Below the pieces are notes generated by a model. It worked only from the letters and a program-made list of their open reading frames with translations, was not told the origin of the DNA and made no database searches. This document shows positions 6,975 through 15,308 of a stretch of 37,210 nt of DNA, piece by piece (position 1 is the first letter of the stretch; each line of letters starts with the position of its first letter). The DNA comes from an uncultured Clostridium sp. (lineage in GTDB: Bacteria; Bacillota; Clostridia; Clostridiales; Clostridiaceae), in assembly GCF_900769625.1 (NCBI RefSeq), contig NZ_CAAGHK010000021.1, forward strand, positions 1 to 37,210. Reading direction: 5' to 3'. The position numbers and the translations under genes are program-made.

Positions 6975-7880
6975 TTATTTAATTTGTAATAATAAATTTT
7001 CTACTTCTTCTTTTGTTGCTAATTCTTCAGAAAATGCACTTGCGCTTCCTGTTGCAATTCCCATTTTGAATGCTTCATCTATGTTTCTGTTTTTAAGATA
7101 TCCGCATAGGAATCCTGCTACCATAGAATCTCCAGCACCTACTGAGTTTTTAAGAACTCCCTTTGGAACTTCTCTCTTTATTGCATTACCATTCTCAGGT
7201 AACAAGATTGCACCATCGCCAGCCATTGATATGAGAACATTCTTTGCTCCCATTTCCTGAAGCTTTCTGCCATATTTGATTATATCTTCATCACTCTCAA
7301 GTTCAACATCAAACATTTCTGCTAATTCATGATGATTAGGCTTAATTAAAAATGGTTTATATTTTAAGACTTTTAATAATAAGTCCTTAGTAGCGTCTAC
7401 TATAAATTCAACTTCCTTATTTAAAAGGTTCTTCATGATTCTTTCATATATATCATCTGGCACACTTTTAGGAATGCTTCCTGAAAGAATTAAGAAATCG
7501 CCTTTTGTAAGCTTATTTACTTTATCATAAAGACATTCTAAGTCTTTTTCACTTATGTCTGGTCCTGCACCATTTATTTCAGTTTCTCCATCACTCTTAA
7601 GCTTGACATTAATTCTTGACATGCCATTTTTAAGTTTTACAAAATCACAGTCAACATTATGTTCTTTTACCTGTCTTAATATTTCATCGCCTGTAAATCC
7701 TGCAATATATCCAAGTGCAGTATTATCAACTCCTAAATTCTTTAAAACTATTGATACATTAATGCCTTTTCCACCTGCATAAACCTGTTCGTTACAGCTT
7801 CTGTTTAAAGCATCTGCCTTAAAATTATCAACCTTAACTACATAATCTAATGAAGGATTTAAAGTTATAGTATTAATCAT
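6975..7880 (-). CDS. fruK: 1-phosphofructokinase
   Basis: 301 residues, PfkB/ribokinase family. It phosphorylates fructose-1-phosphate to fructose-1,6-bisphosphate with ATP. Signatures: N-terminal TLNPSLDYVVKVDNF, the substrate-binding VYAGGKGINVS (about residues 33-43), FLILSGSIPKSVP, and the C-terminal anion-hole/catalytic segment KNSVGAGDSMVAGFL with the base Asp in GAGDS. The ATG follows the fruR stop within two bases, and its GGAGTG ribosome site lies inside the end of fruR, so the two genes are translationally coupled. It sits between its regulator and its substrate-producing transporter, the usual Firmicutes fru operon order. Confidence 0.95.
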   Translation of the reverse strand: MINTITLNPSLDYVVKVDNFKADALNRSCNEQVYAGGKGINVSIVLKNLGVDNTALGYIAGFTGDEILRQVKEHNVDCDFVKLKNGMSRINVKLKSDGETEINGAGPDISEKDLECLYDKVNKLTKGDFLILSGSIPKSVPDDIYERIMKNLLNKEVEFIVDATKDLLLKVLKYKPFLIKPNHHELAEMFDVELESDEDIIKYGRKLQEMGAKNVLISMAGDGAILLPENGNAIKREVPKGVLKNSVGAGDSMVAGFLCGYLKNRNIDEAFKMGIATGSASAFSEELATKEEVENLLLQIK

Positions 7881-7881
7881 A

Positions 7882-8625
7882 TTATTTCACTCCAATCACC
7901 TTAGTATCATAATTACTATTCCCTAATGAACTGCTTGTTATTAGCATACAGTCGCTTATATCTGCAAATGTTATAAAACTTACTTCATCCAGTTTTGATT
8001 CATCAGCCAGTATATAAGCTTCAGTACATCTTTTTACTGCTTCTCTTTTAACCATTGCTTCATTAATATCGGGAGTCGTATATCCATTTTTATTGCTTAC
8101 GCCATTTGTCCCAAAAAATCCTTTTGAAAAATTGTATTTCTTCAGGTCATCTACAGCACTGCTGCCAACAATTGCTTCAGTTACTGCCTTTATTTCACCT
8201 CCAAGAATGAACGTTCGTATTCCTTTTTCAAGAAGTTTCTTTGCATGAACAATTCCATTTGTAACAACCAGAATTTCATCTGCTTCTATATAATCAATCA
8301 ATACTTCGGTAGTTGTTCCTGCATCGATATATACAACATCTCCCTCTTGTATAAGAACTGCTGCACATTCTGCAATACTTTTCTTTTCATTACTATTCAG
8401 TGTTTTTCTAACATTAACTTTATAATCGTGTTTGGAAGTGTTATCTCCAATTGAAATTGCTCCGCCATGAATCTTTTTAAGCATTCCTTCATTATGAAGT
8501 GCATTAAGATCCCGTCTTATTGTTGACTCTGAAGCCTCTAGCAGCTTCACAAGCTCAGTCACTGAAACAATCCCTCTAGTTTTTAATTCCTGAAGAATGA
8601 TATTATATCTTTCCTCTGTAAACAT
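7882..8625 (-). CDS. fruR: DeoR-family repressor of the fructose operon
   Basis: 247 residues. An N-terminal DeoR winged HTH (MFTEERYNIILQELKTRGIV, then LLEASESTIRRDLNALHNEG) precedes the DeoRC sugar-phosphate sensor domain (IQEGDVVYIDAGTTTEVLID, then a late VVTNG and ILGGEIK). FruR homologues repress fruRKA and are released by fructose-1-phosphate. An upstream in-frame start at 8679 is possible. The ATG at 8625 is preferred because GAGGAG lies eight bases before it and the family normally begins M-x-x-E-E-R. Two inverted copies of a DeoR-like site flank its promoter, which suggests autoregulation. Confidence 0.92.
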   Translation of the reverse strand: MFTEERYNIILQELKTRGIVSVTELVKLLEASESTIRRDLNALHNEGMLKKIHGGAISIGDNTSKHDYKVNVRKTLNSNEKKSIAECAAVLIQEGDVVYIDAGTTTEVLIDYIEADEILVVTNGIVHAKKLLEKGIRTFILGGEIKAVTEAIVGSSAVDDLKKYNFSKGFFGTNGVSNKNGYTTPDINEAMVKREAVKRCTEAYILADESKLDEVSFITFADISDCMLITSSSLGNSNYDTKVIGVK

Positions 8626-8739
8626 TATCACCACTCCTCTGATATAATAATAAATCATTTCTAATAATAAATCAATCATTTTCTTTCAAAAATCATCATT
8701 TTTTTCATTTAAACCTTTTTAAAAAAGCTTTTTTTACTC

Positions 8740-8750
8740 GTTTTTGATTA
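8740..8750 (+). promoter_or_regulatory. Candidate FruR operator, downstream copy
   Basis: GTTTTTGATTA, exactly inverted at 8876-8886. It lies about 60 bases into the fru leader. The TTTGATTA core resembles DeoR-type operators. Confidence 0.45.
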
Positions 8751-8817
8751 CTTTTGTGCAATTTACTAATTAAATAAGTATTGACATCTCAAGTATCTCC
8801 AGTATTTCCAAAGTAAA

Positions 8818-8846
8818 CTTATATTTCATACTGATAATCAAATCAA
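8818..8846 (-). promoter_or_regulatory. Promoter of the fruRKA operon
   Basis: Minus strand TTGATT (8841-8846), a 17-bp spacer and TATAAG (8818-8823). The start is near 8811, about 185 bases before fruR. The -35 region itself overlaps TGATTTGATTA-like sequence, which may be a third operator. Confidence 0.6.
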
Positions 8847-8875
8847 TTATTTTTAGTTTTATATTATTTCAAAAC

Positions 8876-8886
8876 TAATCAAAAAC
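8876..8886 (-). promoter_or_regulatory. Candidate FruR operator, upstream copy
   Basis: TAATCAAAAAC, the perfect inverse of 8740-8750, about 30 bp upstream of the -35 box. Two sites 125 bp apart around one promoter would allow DNA looping. Confidence 0.45.
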
Positions 8887-9277
8887 ATTCATATTCATTT
8901 ATACACTTTCTGCTTTTATTCGATTCCATATTAAAAATAATTCACATTACTTAGTATTTGTTGATTATAATTCAATACTAATTTTATCCAATGGAAATAT
9001 ATTTTTTTAAATTATGTAAAGCCAAAATATAAAATAACCATTTACAATTATACTATACATTTTTATATTAATTTATTAAATAAAAAAAGAATGCCAGGTT
9101 CATTTCAAATATTCTTTAAATAATATCGCTTATATCAAAGCATATTCTTTCATTTCAATCGAAATACTACTTTCCAGCTGCTTCTATCCTCTAATCACCA
9201 TTTATATACGAATACAATTACTAATCTCCGGAAAATATAATATTATCTATATTATTTTTCAAGGAGACTATTTTAAT
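8887..9277. other. Intergenic region between divergent fru operon and DMT transporter
   Basis: About 390 bp of A+T-rich DNA with no convincing gene. AAGGAG at 9262-9267 is the ribosome site of the next gene. No clear promoter for that gene was identified. Confidence 0.5.
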
Positions 9278-10141
9278 ATGAAATTAAACAAAAGATTAAA
9301 AGCAATATGTTTTATGGTTATATCTTCTATTCTTTTTACAACCATGAATCTTTTAAGCAGACTGGCATCTGGAACTTCACTTTATCAGAAAGCATTTATT
9401 TCTAATATTACTGCCTTCCTTATTATTTCAGCAGTTGTATTAAGAAACAGAATTTCTTTTATTGGAAATAAAAAAAATAGAAAATATCTCATTATAAGAG
9501 GGCTCTGTGGAACATTATCACTTGCTGCATTATATTATACTCTTGATCATATGATTTTATCAGATGCAACAATGATTTCCAAGCTAGGACCTTCCTTTGC
9601 TGTAGTATTTGGTTATATAATTTTGAAAGATAAAATTAATAAAAAACAAATCATTTTCCTTCTGCTTACTTTAGCTGGAGCAGTTTTGATAATAAAACCA
9701 AGCATATCATTCAGCATTATTCCATCAGTAATTGGATTATCTGGTGCTGCATGTGCTGGAATTGCATTTACTATGATTAGACTGCTTGGTGACAGTGAAA
9801 ATAAATTTACAATAATTTTATATAATATTGTCTTTGCATGTGTATTAAGTCTGCCATTTATATTTTTAAACATTGAAAACTATAATAACATAAGATCAAT
9901 TATTTACTCAATTCTCGCCGGCTTATGTATTGCATTTGGTCAGATATGCCTTACCTCTGCATATAAGAATGCTCCAGCATCAAGTATAGCCATGTATGAT
10001 TATGTAGGCCTGCTAGTTTCTGCATTTTATGGCGTTATTCTTTTTAATGAAATTCCCGACTATCTCTCAATCATCGGATATATTATCATTTCAGGAATTG
10101 CAATAATAAACTTCTTTATATGCAGAAAGACCTCTCAATAG
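9278..10141 (+). CDS. EamA/DMT-family membrane transporter
   Basis: 287 residues, almost wholly hydrophobic, with about ten predicted membrane helices in two homologous EamA halves (about 8-140 and 150-285). Family-typical stretches include RGLCGTLSLAALYYTLDHM and KLGPSFAVVFGYIILKDKIN in the first half, and LAGLCIAFGQICLTSAY, SIAMYDYVGLLVSAFYGVILF and a C-terminal GYIIISGIAIIN in the second. The drug/metabolite transporter superfamily includes exporters and importers of amino acids, purines and other metabolites; the substrate cannot be told from sequence. Good AAGGAG site. The gene stands alone between a divergent and a convergent neighbour. Confidence 0.85.
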   Translation: MKLNKRLKAICFMVISSILFTTMNLLSRLASGTSLYQKAFISNITAFLIISAVVLRNRISFIGNKKNRKYLIIRGLCGTLSLAALYYTLDHMILSDATMISKLGPSFAVVFGYIILKDKINKKQIIFLLLTLAGAVLIIKPSISFSIIPSVIGLSGAACAGIAFTMIRLLGDSENKFTIILYNIVFACVLSLPFIFLNIENYNNIRSIIYSILAGLCIAFGQICLTSAYKNAPASSIAMYDYVGLLVSAFYGVILFNEIPDYLSIIGYIIISGIAIINFFICRKTSQ

Positions 10142-10243
10142 GATCGGATCATATTATTAATATTCTAAAAGAAAGCCTAAAGACTACCTATCTATCATCC
10201 TATTTCAAACATGAAATACTAAAGAAGAATAAACAATCAAAAA

Positions 10244-10281
10244 AGGCTTATAGTAAACTAAAAATCATTTACTATAAGCCT
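10244..10281 (-). terminator. Terminator of the methyltransferase/MTHFR gene
   Basis: A perfect 14-bp stem (10244-10257 with 10268-10281). Read on the minus strand it is followed by a T-run (complement of AAAAAA at 10239-10244), so it ends the 10483-12267 transcript. It may also stop the transporter transcript from the other side. Confidence 0.75.
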
Positions 10282-10354
10282 AATTCATCTAAAATTGGTT
10301 ACAAATCCATAAACTTTTGCGTTTTATCAGTTCCTTAATGTTGTAGTTTTGCTT

Positions 10355-10390
10355 ACGTTAACAATCGAGTGTACAAGTTATAGTTAACGT
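10355..10390. repeat. Short inverted repeat
   Basis: ACGTTAAC (10355-10362) and GTTAACGT (10383-10390) form a perfect 8-bp dyad with a 20-bp centre, in the gap downstream of the 10483-12267 gene. Role unknown; no T-run follows. Confidence 0.35.
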
Positions 10391-10482
10391 GAACATTTTC
10401 TCGCCAAATAAAACACAATAATAAATTTTTTCCAGCTTTATAAATTTATATTACCATGTTTATCAATTATTATAATGATAAA

Positions 10483-12267
10483 CTATTCCTCTTTGATTTT
10501 ATTAACAATATCTACAATCATTTCAACTCTTCCAAACGGAGTAATAAAATATAATCCATCACATACTCCCTTTAATTTTCTACCAATATTAACAGCTATA
10601 TCTACTCCAACCGCTTGTCCTTCTTCTCTTGTCATATCTTCTGAAAATCTGCTTATACATTCTTTAGGTATTGTCACTCCTGGAAGTTCATTATTCAAAA
10701 ATACTGCATTTCTATAACTTACAATAGGAAGTATTCCTCCAAGTATCTTAACTTTTGTAGTCTTTTTAATGTTTTTAAGAAATTCTATTGCTTCATTATC
10801 ATATACAGGCTGTGTCAGAAAGAATTGTGCTCCGCTTTCAATCTTCTTCATCATCCTTTTATATTCAACATCCTTGTTTCTTACATTAGGATTAAGAGCT
10901 CCTCCAATAAATATATTATCATTAAAAAATACTTCACAATTCATATCATGAATAAGCTGAATAAGCTTAAAAGAATTAAGATTAAAAACACTCTTAGTTT
11001 CAATTCTGCTGCCATCACTTACAGGATCACCTGTAATTACCAGAACATTTCTTATTTCTTCTATATGTGCTCCAATCAAACTTGATCTGATTGCATTTGT
11101 ATTTTTATCTCGGCAGCACATATGAGGCATTGATTCGATTCCTACCTCTCTTTTTATTTTAGATGAAATAAGTACAGAATCTGCTCTAACTTTAGACATC
11201 GGTGAATCAGGAACTGTAACAAGGTCAATGTTATTATCCCTACACATTACTGCACCAGACATTATTTTCTTTATATCAGTGTCCACAGGTGCTGATAATT
11301 CAACTGCAATAACAAACTCTCCATTTTTAACTTTTTCTTTAAATGAATTCTTTACTGCTGCATCTGATGAGTAATCATTTTTTTTATTTTTTATATTCTT
11401 ATTCACAACTTCCGGTTTATTATCAATAATTTCACTAATTTTCTTTATATATAAAGGATTTGTCCCACAACATCCTCCAATAATAGAGGCTCCTAATTTC
11501 TTTATCTCATTAACCTTTCTTGCAAAATATACTGGATTGTTCGGATAAACTGTTCTCTCATGTATTATCTCAGGAAAACCAGCATTTGGCAGTACAGATA
11601 CAATATCACTGCTTATATCTATTTTTTTTAGCATATCCAGCATATGTGCAGGACCAGAACCGCAGTTAAATCCATAACTATCAATAGTATCAATTTTCTT
11701 TACTTCACTCACAAGTCTGGCTATACTATATCCATCTCTTGTAAAACCATCAGGTTTCACCGCAAATTGTGTCAGTATAAAACTATCTGGATCTTTTTCT
11801 TTGATATATTTGCTTATTTCCTCAAGACAGTTTAAGCTGCTTAATGTTTCAAATATAAATATATTTACTCCATCATTAAGAAAACAGTCAGCAATAAATT
11901 TATACTCATCTAAAATATCATCATAGCTTTCATCTGCACCGTTTTCCCTTATAGGACCAATACTTGCCCCTATAAAAACATTCTTACTTTTTACTGCATC
12001 TTCTGCTATTTTAGTTCCATTATGAAGTATATCTTTTAATTTTTCTCTTGTAATACCCAGTTCTTTAGTATTTGCACTGAAAGTATTTGTTCTTATTAAC
12101 TTAGCCCCTGAATTTATGTATTCTTCATGAATTAATCTTATAGTATCTTTATCATTTAAGTTACCAAATTCACAATAAGAAACATCATTGCCGCTTATTT
12201 CTGAATAATATGTGCCCATTGCTCCATCACATATCAGTATGTGATTCTTTAAAAATTCTCTTATCAT
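10483..12267 (-). CDS. Bifunctional homocysteine S-methyltransferase / 5,10-methylenetetrahydrofolate reductase
   Basis: 594 residues in two parts. Residues 1-285 are a zinc-dependent homocysteine S-methyltransferase: ILICDGAMGTYYSE at the start, TNTFSANTKELG, and zinc cysteines in SYGFNCGSGP and in IIGGCCGTNP. Residues about 308-594 are a methylenetetrahydrofolate reductase barrel for FAD and folate (FVIAVELSAPVDTD, VLVITGDPVSDG, FFLTQPVYDNEAIEFL, GGILPIVSYRNAVFLN). Together they make and use methyl groups for methionine. The same fusion exists in Bacillus (YitJ). A GGGGAG site precedes the ATG. No S-box riboswitch was seen in the 170-bp upstream gap. Confidence 0.92.
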   Translation of the reverse strand: MIREFLKNHILICDGAMGTYYSEISGNDVSYCEFGNLNDKDTIRLIHEEYINSGAKLIRTNTFSANTKELGITREKLKDILHNGTKIAEDAVKSKNVFIGASIGPIRENGADESYDDILDEYKFIADCFLNDGVNIFIFETLSSLNCLEEISKYIKEKDPDSFILTQFAVKPDGFTRDGYSIARLVSEVKKIDTIDSYGFNCGSGPAHMLDMLKKIDISSDIVSVLPNAGFPEIIHERTVYPNNPVYFARKVNEIKKLGASIIGGCCGTNPLYIKKISEIIDNKPEVVNKNIKNKKNDYSSDAAVKNSFKEKVKNGEFVIAVELSAPVDTDIKKIMSGAVMCRDNNIDLVTVPDSPMSKVRADSVLISSKIKREVGIESMPHMCCRDKNTNAIRSSLIGAHIEEIRNVLVITGDPVSDGSRIETKSVFNLNSFKLIQLIHDMNCEVFFNDNIFIGGALNPNVRNKDVEYKRMMKKIESGAQFFLTQPVYDNEAIEFLKNIKKTTKVKILGGILPIVSYRNAVFLNNELPGVTIPKECISRFSEDMTREEGQAVGVDIAVNIGRKLKGVCDGLYFITPFGRVEMIVDIVNKIKEE

Positions 12268-12405
12268 ATATATTTTCTCCCCAAATTTAATAAATCTATT
12301 GTTAGTATACTATAAATTTTGTTTTAAGTCCCCCCCTTTTTCTTTTCTATAAATCAAATTTCGTCTACAATATAAGTGAAAATTATGTTATTAATTTGCT
12401 AAAAA

Positions 12406-12431
12406 AGAGATGCAGATAAATCTGCATCTCT
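12406..12431 (-). terminator. Terminator of the sigI-rsgI operon
   Basis: A perfect 11-bp stem, AGAGATGCAGA (12406-12416) with its complement at 12421-12431 and a 4-nt loop, followed on the minus strand by TTTTTT. It starts eight bases past the rsgI stop. Confidence 0.9.
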
Positions 12432-12438
12432 CAAACTA

Positions 12439-13656
12439 TTATTTTATTTCTTCTTTTACACTTTCCTGTACACTCACATCTGGACTAATTTCCTGAACCT
12501 TATCTTCTTCAATCTTTCCTGATGTAGGACTATTTTCTATGACATTTTTATCAGGATCTATTACGGTAGTTCCGCCTGCTGGCTGACCATTTACCTGACT
12601 CTTATCACTTTCAGGCTTTTCTGGCTCAAGCTCTAAAACTCCATTATTAATTTCTGATTTATTTTCCGCACCACCATTGTTCCCAGACTGTACTGGAGCC
12701 TTTTCATCAACTGGTGCAGTAATTTCAGGCTTCTTATTTGCTGTACCTTCTGCATCTTTGTTATCATTAGCCTTTTTGCTATTATCAATAACTGCATCTG
12801 TATTGATCTTTGAATCACTTACATCTGCATTTTGTTTATCTGCTGGTACTGAACTTGTATTATCATTCTTAGAAGTTTCTGATTCTGCAGGTTTATTATC
12901 TTCAGCATCATAATAGATAACATTTCCCTTATCCTTAATCTGCTCTGTAATTTCCTTAACTGGAGCATTAACAATCTTCTTCTTTGTTTCTTCATCTACA
13001 ACCTTTGATGCTTCATATCTTCCAAGACTTATGCCTTTTTCCTTAGCTTCATTGACATCTTTCTTATCTTCCGCCTTAAGATATGTGACATTTTCACTAT
13101 CAAAAGTAGCTAATACTGCTTCTTTTATATTATCTTCATAATCAGCTGTTTCACCATTCTTTACAAATGCAAATCCAACAAGAACATCTCTATTATTTTT
13201 CAAATATTCTTTTTCAACCAGAATATCTTTAATAGCTTTTATACCATCGTTAATGTTACAACCCTTAATTCCACTGAAATCAATATTCTTTCCATCATTG
13301 TTCATTCCAGTTACTTTAAGTATATTCTGATTATTATCAACTTCTATCTGTATACTTGGATTAATATCCAGACTGACTACTGCAACAGTCTTATTTATGT
13401 TCATGTTATAAAAGAAAGTAAAAGCAATTAAAAACAAAGCTGCTATAGAACCAAATGATTTCATAAATGCACTATATTTAAATTTACCATGATTTGAAGT
13501 ACTTACTTCTTCAGTTACTGCTATATCCTCATCAAAGTAGAATATTTTTTGTCCAACTGCCATTTGTGGCTTAATCACAATCTTCTCCATGCCGCCATCA
13601 TCATTTAATACAATAGCGTAGTCATTTTTCAACTCCATTATCAAACCTTTTTTCAC
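12439..13656 (-). CDS. rsgI: RsgI-family membrane anti-sigma factor
   Basis: About 405 residues. The cytoplasmic RsgI_N domain (residues 1-55; KKGLIMELKNDYAIVLNDDG) would hold SigI. One membrane helix follows (about 64-82; SIAALFLIAFTFFYNM). Outside it comes the conserved VAVVSLDINPSIQIEVDN segment, in which related proteins cleave themselves at the Asn-Pro bond. The remaining 170 or so residues are a Lys/Glu/Asp/Ser/Pro-rich, low-complexity tail with no carbohydrate-binding module, unlike the sensing forms of cellulose degraders. The GTG at 13656 is chosen because family members begin K-K-G-I/L-V-M-E and a TAGGTG site lies upstream; a GTG at 13665 is the alternative. It begins 10 bases after the sigI stop, one operon. 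Confidence 0.88.
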   Translation of the reverse strand: MKKGLIMELKNDYAIVLNDDGGMEKIVIKPQMAVGQKIFYFDEDIAVTEEVSTSNHGKFKYSAFMKSFGSIAALFLIAFTFFYNMNINKTVAVVSLDINPSIQIEVDNNQNILKVTGMNNDGKNIDFSGIKGCNINDGIKAIKDILVEKEYLKNNRDVLVGFAFVKNGETADYEDNIKEAVLATFDSENVTYLKAEDKKDVNEAKEKGISLGRYEASKVVDEETKKKIVNAPVKEITEQIKDKGNVIYYDAEDNKPAESETSKNDNTSSVPADKQNADVSDSKINTDAVIDNSKKANDNKDAEGTANKKPEITAPVDEKAPVQSGNNGGAENKSEINNGVLELEPEKPESDKSQVNGQPAGGTTVIDPDKNVIENSPTSGKIEEDKVQEISPDVSVQESVKEEIK

Positions 13657-13665
13657 AATTATCAC

Positions 13666-14331
13666 CTACTTCCTGATCCAGTCTTTTAAGGCACTAAAGT
13701 TATTATTAATTATTATAACCACAGCTATAATAAACTTTTTGCTTCGTTTTACTACCTTTTCTGTAACGCCAAATCTTAAAACTATCTTTTTGATTGGCAG
13801 TCTCCTCTTAAGATACATAAACGATACAAATTCTTCTTCCTTACTTATCTGTTTCGATAAATTTATGGCATTTTCCCTAGTTGCCTGCTGTTTTGGAGCT
13901 TCTTCCACTAAATCTTCTAAAGTAAAACCAAAGGAATTAATTTCAGCTTTAAGCATTTCAATCTGTTCTACTAAAATACTATTGTCCTCTTCCTGCTCAA
14001 AATTCTCATCTTTAAATTCAACACCCATATCAGTAAGTTCTTCTAAAGATGAATGCTGATGCTTATTCTCGCTTTTCAGGTAATTCTTAATTCTACTTGA
14101 AATAACAAGTTTAGCATAAGATAAAAAATGTCCTTTTTCATTATCATATCGCTCAATTGCTTCATTAAAGCCGAGCAGACCAACACTTAGTTCTTCATCA
14201 TTATCACATGACACGTATCTTCCTGTAACGTCCGAAATACTTTTTATTATAAATGGCATGTGTTTTTCAATCAGCCTGTCAACTGTAGTTTGTCCTTCAA
14301 TATCTAAATCTATTAAAACATTTTCGAGCAT
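13666..14331 (-). CDS. sigI: RNA polymerase sigma factor SigI
   Basis: 221 residues. A sigma-70-like region 2 (EKHMPFIIKSISDVTGRYVS, DEELSVGLLGFNEAIERYD and GHFLSYAKLVISSRIKNYL) is followed by the SigI-specific C-terminal helix-turn-helix (KEEEFVSFMYLKRRLPIKKI, then VLRFGVTEKVVKRSKKFI). SigI is associated with heat or wall/polysaccharide stress in Firmicutes and is held inactive by RsgI, encoded next. The ATG at 14331 is preferred to in-frame starts further out because GGGAG lies seven bases before it. A conserved-looking inverted repeat lies in the promoter region. No clear SigI-type promoter (ACCCCC/CGAA) was found, so autoregulation is unproven. Confidence 0.9.
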   Translation of the reverse strand: MLENVLIDLDIEGQTTVDRLIEKHMPFIIKSISDVTGRYVSCDNDEELSVGLLGFNEAIERYDNEKGHFLSYAKLVISSRIKNYLKSENKHQHSSLEELTDMGVEFKDENFEQEEDNSILVEQIEMLKAEINSFGFTLEDLVEEAPKQQATRENAINLSKQISKEEEFVSFMYLKRRLPIKKIVLRFGVTEKVVKRSKKFIIAVVIIINNNFSALKDWIRK

Positions 14332-14371
14332 ACATGCGCTCCCTTCCTCGGTCATTATTATATACAAGAAA

Positions 14372-14423
14372 AGTTATGTATTTCGGTACCTTTTTATTAA
14401 TCTCCAGTAAATACTACATAACT
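14372..14423. promoter_or_regulatory. Inverted repeat upstream of sigI
   Basis: AGTTATGTATTT (14372-14383) and AAATACTACATAACT (14409-14423) are inverse copies apart from one extra base. They lie 40-90 bp before the sigI start. They could be an operator or a structured leader. Confidence 0.4.
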
Positions 14424-14611
14424 CTTCCTTATTATCACCATACTTGTCCACTTATCTATATTAACATATTACAATTATTAAATTAATATTTTATAATAAA
14501 TTTATGATTCTTTTAATATTTCTTTACATAATATTCCATATTATAACAACAATTGAAATAGTAATATAATTCATAATATATTTATATGATATTATATTAC
14601 TATTTATATTC
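14424..14611. other. A+T-rich spacer with a 13-bp inverted repeat
   Basis: No gene seen. ATAGTAATATAAT (14558-14570) is perfectly inverted at 14591-14603, directly downstream of the SNF2 relic; with no G-C core it is a weak terminator candidate. Confidence 0.4.
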
Positions 14612-15028
14612 TTACTCATCCCCCAGAATTCCACCAAGTCCAAGTTCACTCAGATTTTTAAGCCAGTTGTAACCTCTTTTCTGATTTTCCTTCAAATTGC
14701 AGTTAAGGTTTTTTGGTATCTCATAATTCTCATCCTGCTTCTTATCAATTTCTTCGAATATTTTTATCATTTTCTGCCTATTTTTACTTATAAGTTAATC
14801 ATTATCTACTTTTTCCTTCAAATAATATAGTTTATCAAATGAAAGTTCAAATTTACCTTTTCCCTGCATAACATTAAGGTTTAAAGATTCAATGATTTTC
14901 ATTGCCTTTTTTATCTCATTGCTTTCAAGGTCTACATAAACATTATCATCAAGCTTTATATAACTTTTATTTTCTTTATAAGTTCTGACTACTTCATTAA
15001 GTTCATGGGGTGAAATATTTTCATTTGA
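14612..15028 (-). pseudogene. Relic of an SNF2-family helicase
   Basis: One continuous minus-strand frame of about 138 codons without a start codon, broken by TAA at 14795-14797 and ended by TAA at 14612-14614. The first part (ISPHELNEVVRTYKENKSYI, then KLDDNVYVDLESNEIKKAMK) matches the segment that precedes the motor in bacterial SNF2 helicases. The second part (YEIPKNLNCNLKENQKRGYN, then WLKNLSELGLGGILGDE) is the run-up to the SNF2 Walker A motif. It stops at GDE exactly where MGLGKT should follow. The N-terminal domain and the entire ATPase are missing. It is therefore a double-truncated remnant with an internal stop, not a functional gene. Confidence 0.75.
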
Positions 15029-15251
15029 TCACCACCAAAAAGCTAATTTTCAGTTTTAATATGCCCACTATTATATCACTTTCCTATCATCTGATAAATT
15101 TATTTTATTCATCTATATTAAAATGTATTTCCCAAATAAGATGAATCACTCTGAAATTAAGATTATAATACATATATTTTTCAATTAATTATTCTATTCT
15201 TATAACTTTTTCATATAAAATACAATTGAACTTCTTATTTTGTTGCAAAAT

Positions 15252-15287
15252 AAAAAGATATTTTAAAATATTTTAAAATATCTTTTT
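15252..15287. terminator. Perfect palindrome, bidirectional terminator
   Basis: A 36-bp perfect palindrome (AAAAAGATATTTTAAAAT and its complement) just past the J-domain gene stop. The outer A5/T5 tracts act as terminator tails in both directions. Confidence 0.7.
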
Positions 15288-15308
15288 ATTAATTATAATT
15301 TCTTAATC

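Noticed and set aside
10120..10338. Possible 72-residue gene after the DMT transporter
   Set aside because: It overlaps the transporter end and runs through the terminator hairpin; the predicted peptide is lysine/serine/tyrosine-rich and unlike a folded protein.
12268..12405. SAM (S-box) riboswitch upstream of the homocysteine methyltransferase/MTHFR gene
   Set aside because: Expected from the function, but the gap is short and A+T-rich, with no S-box core and no terminator facing the gene.
15252..15287. 36-bp perfect palindrome as a regulatory or replication site
   Set aside because: It lies right behind a stop codon with A5 and T5 tails, so an ordinary bidirectional terminator explains it.
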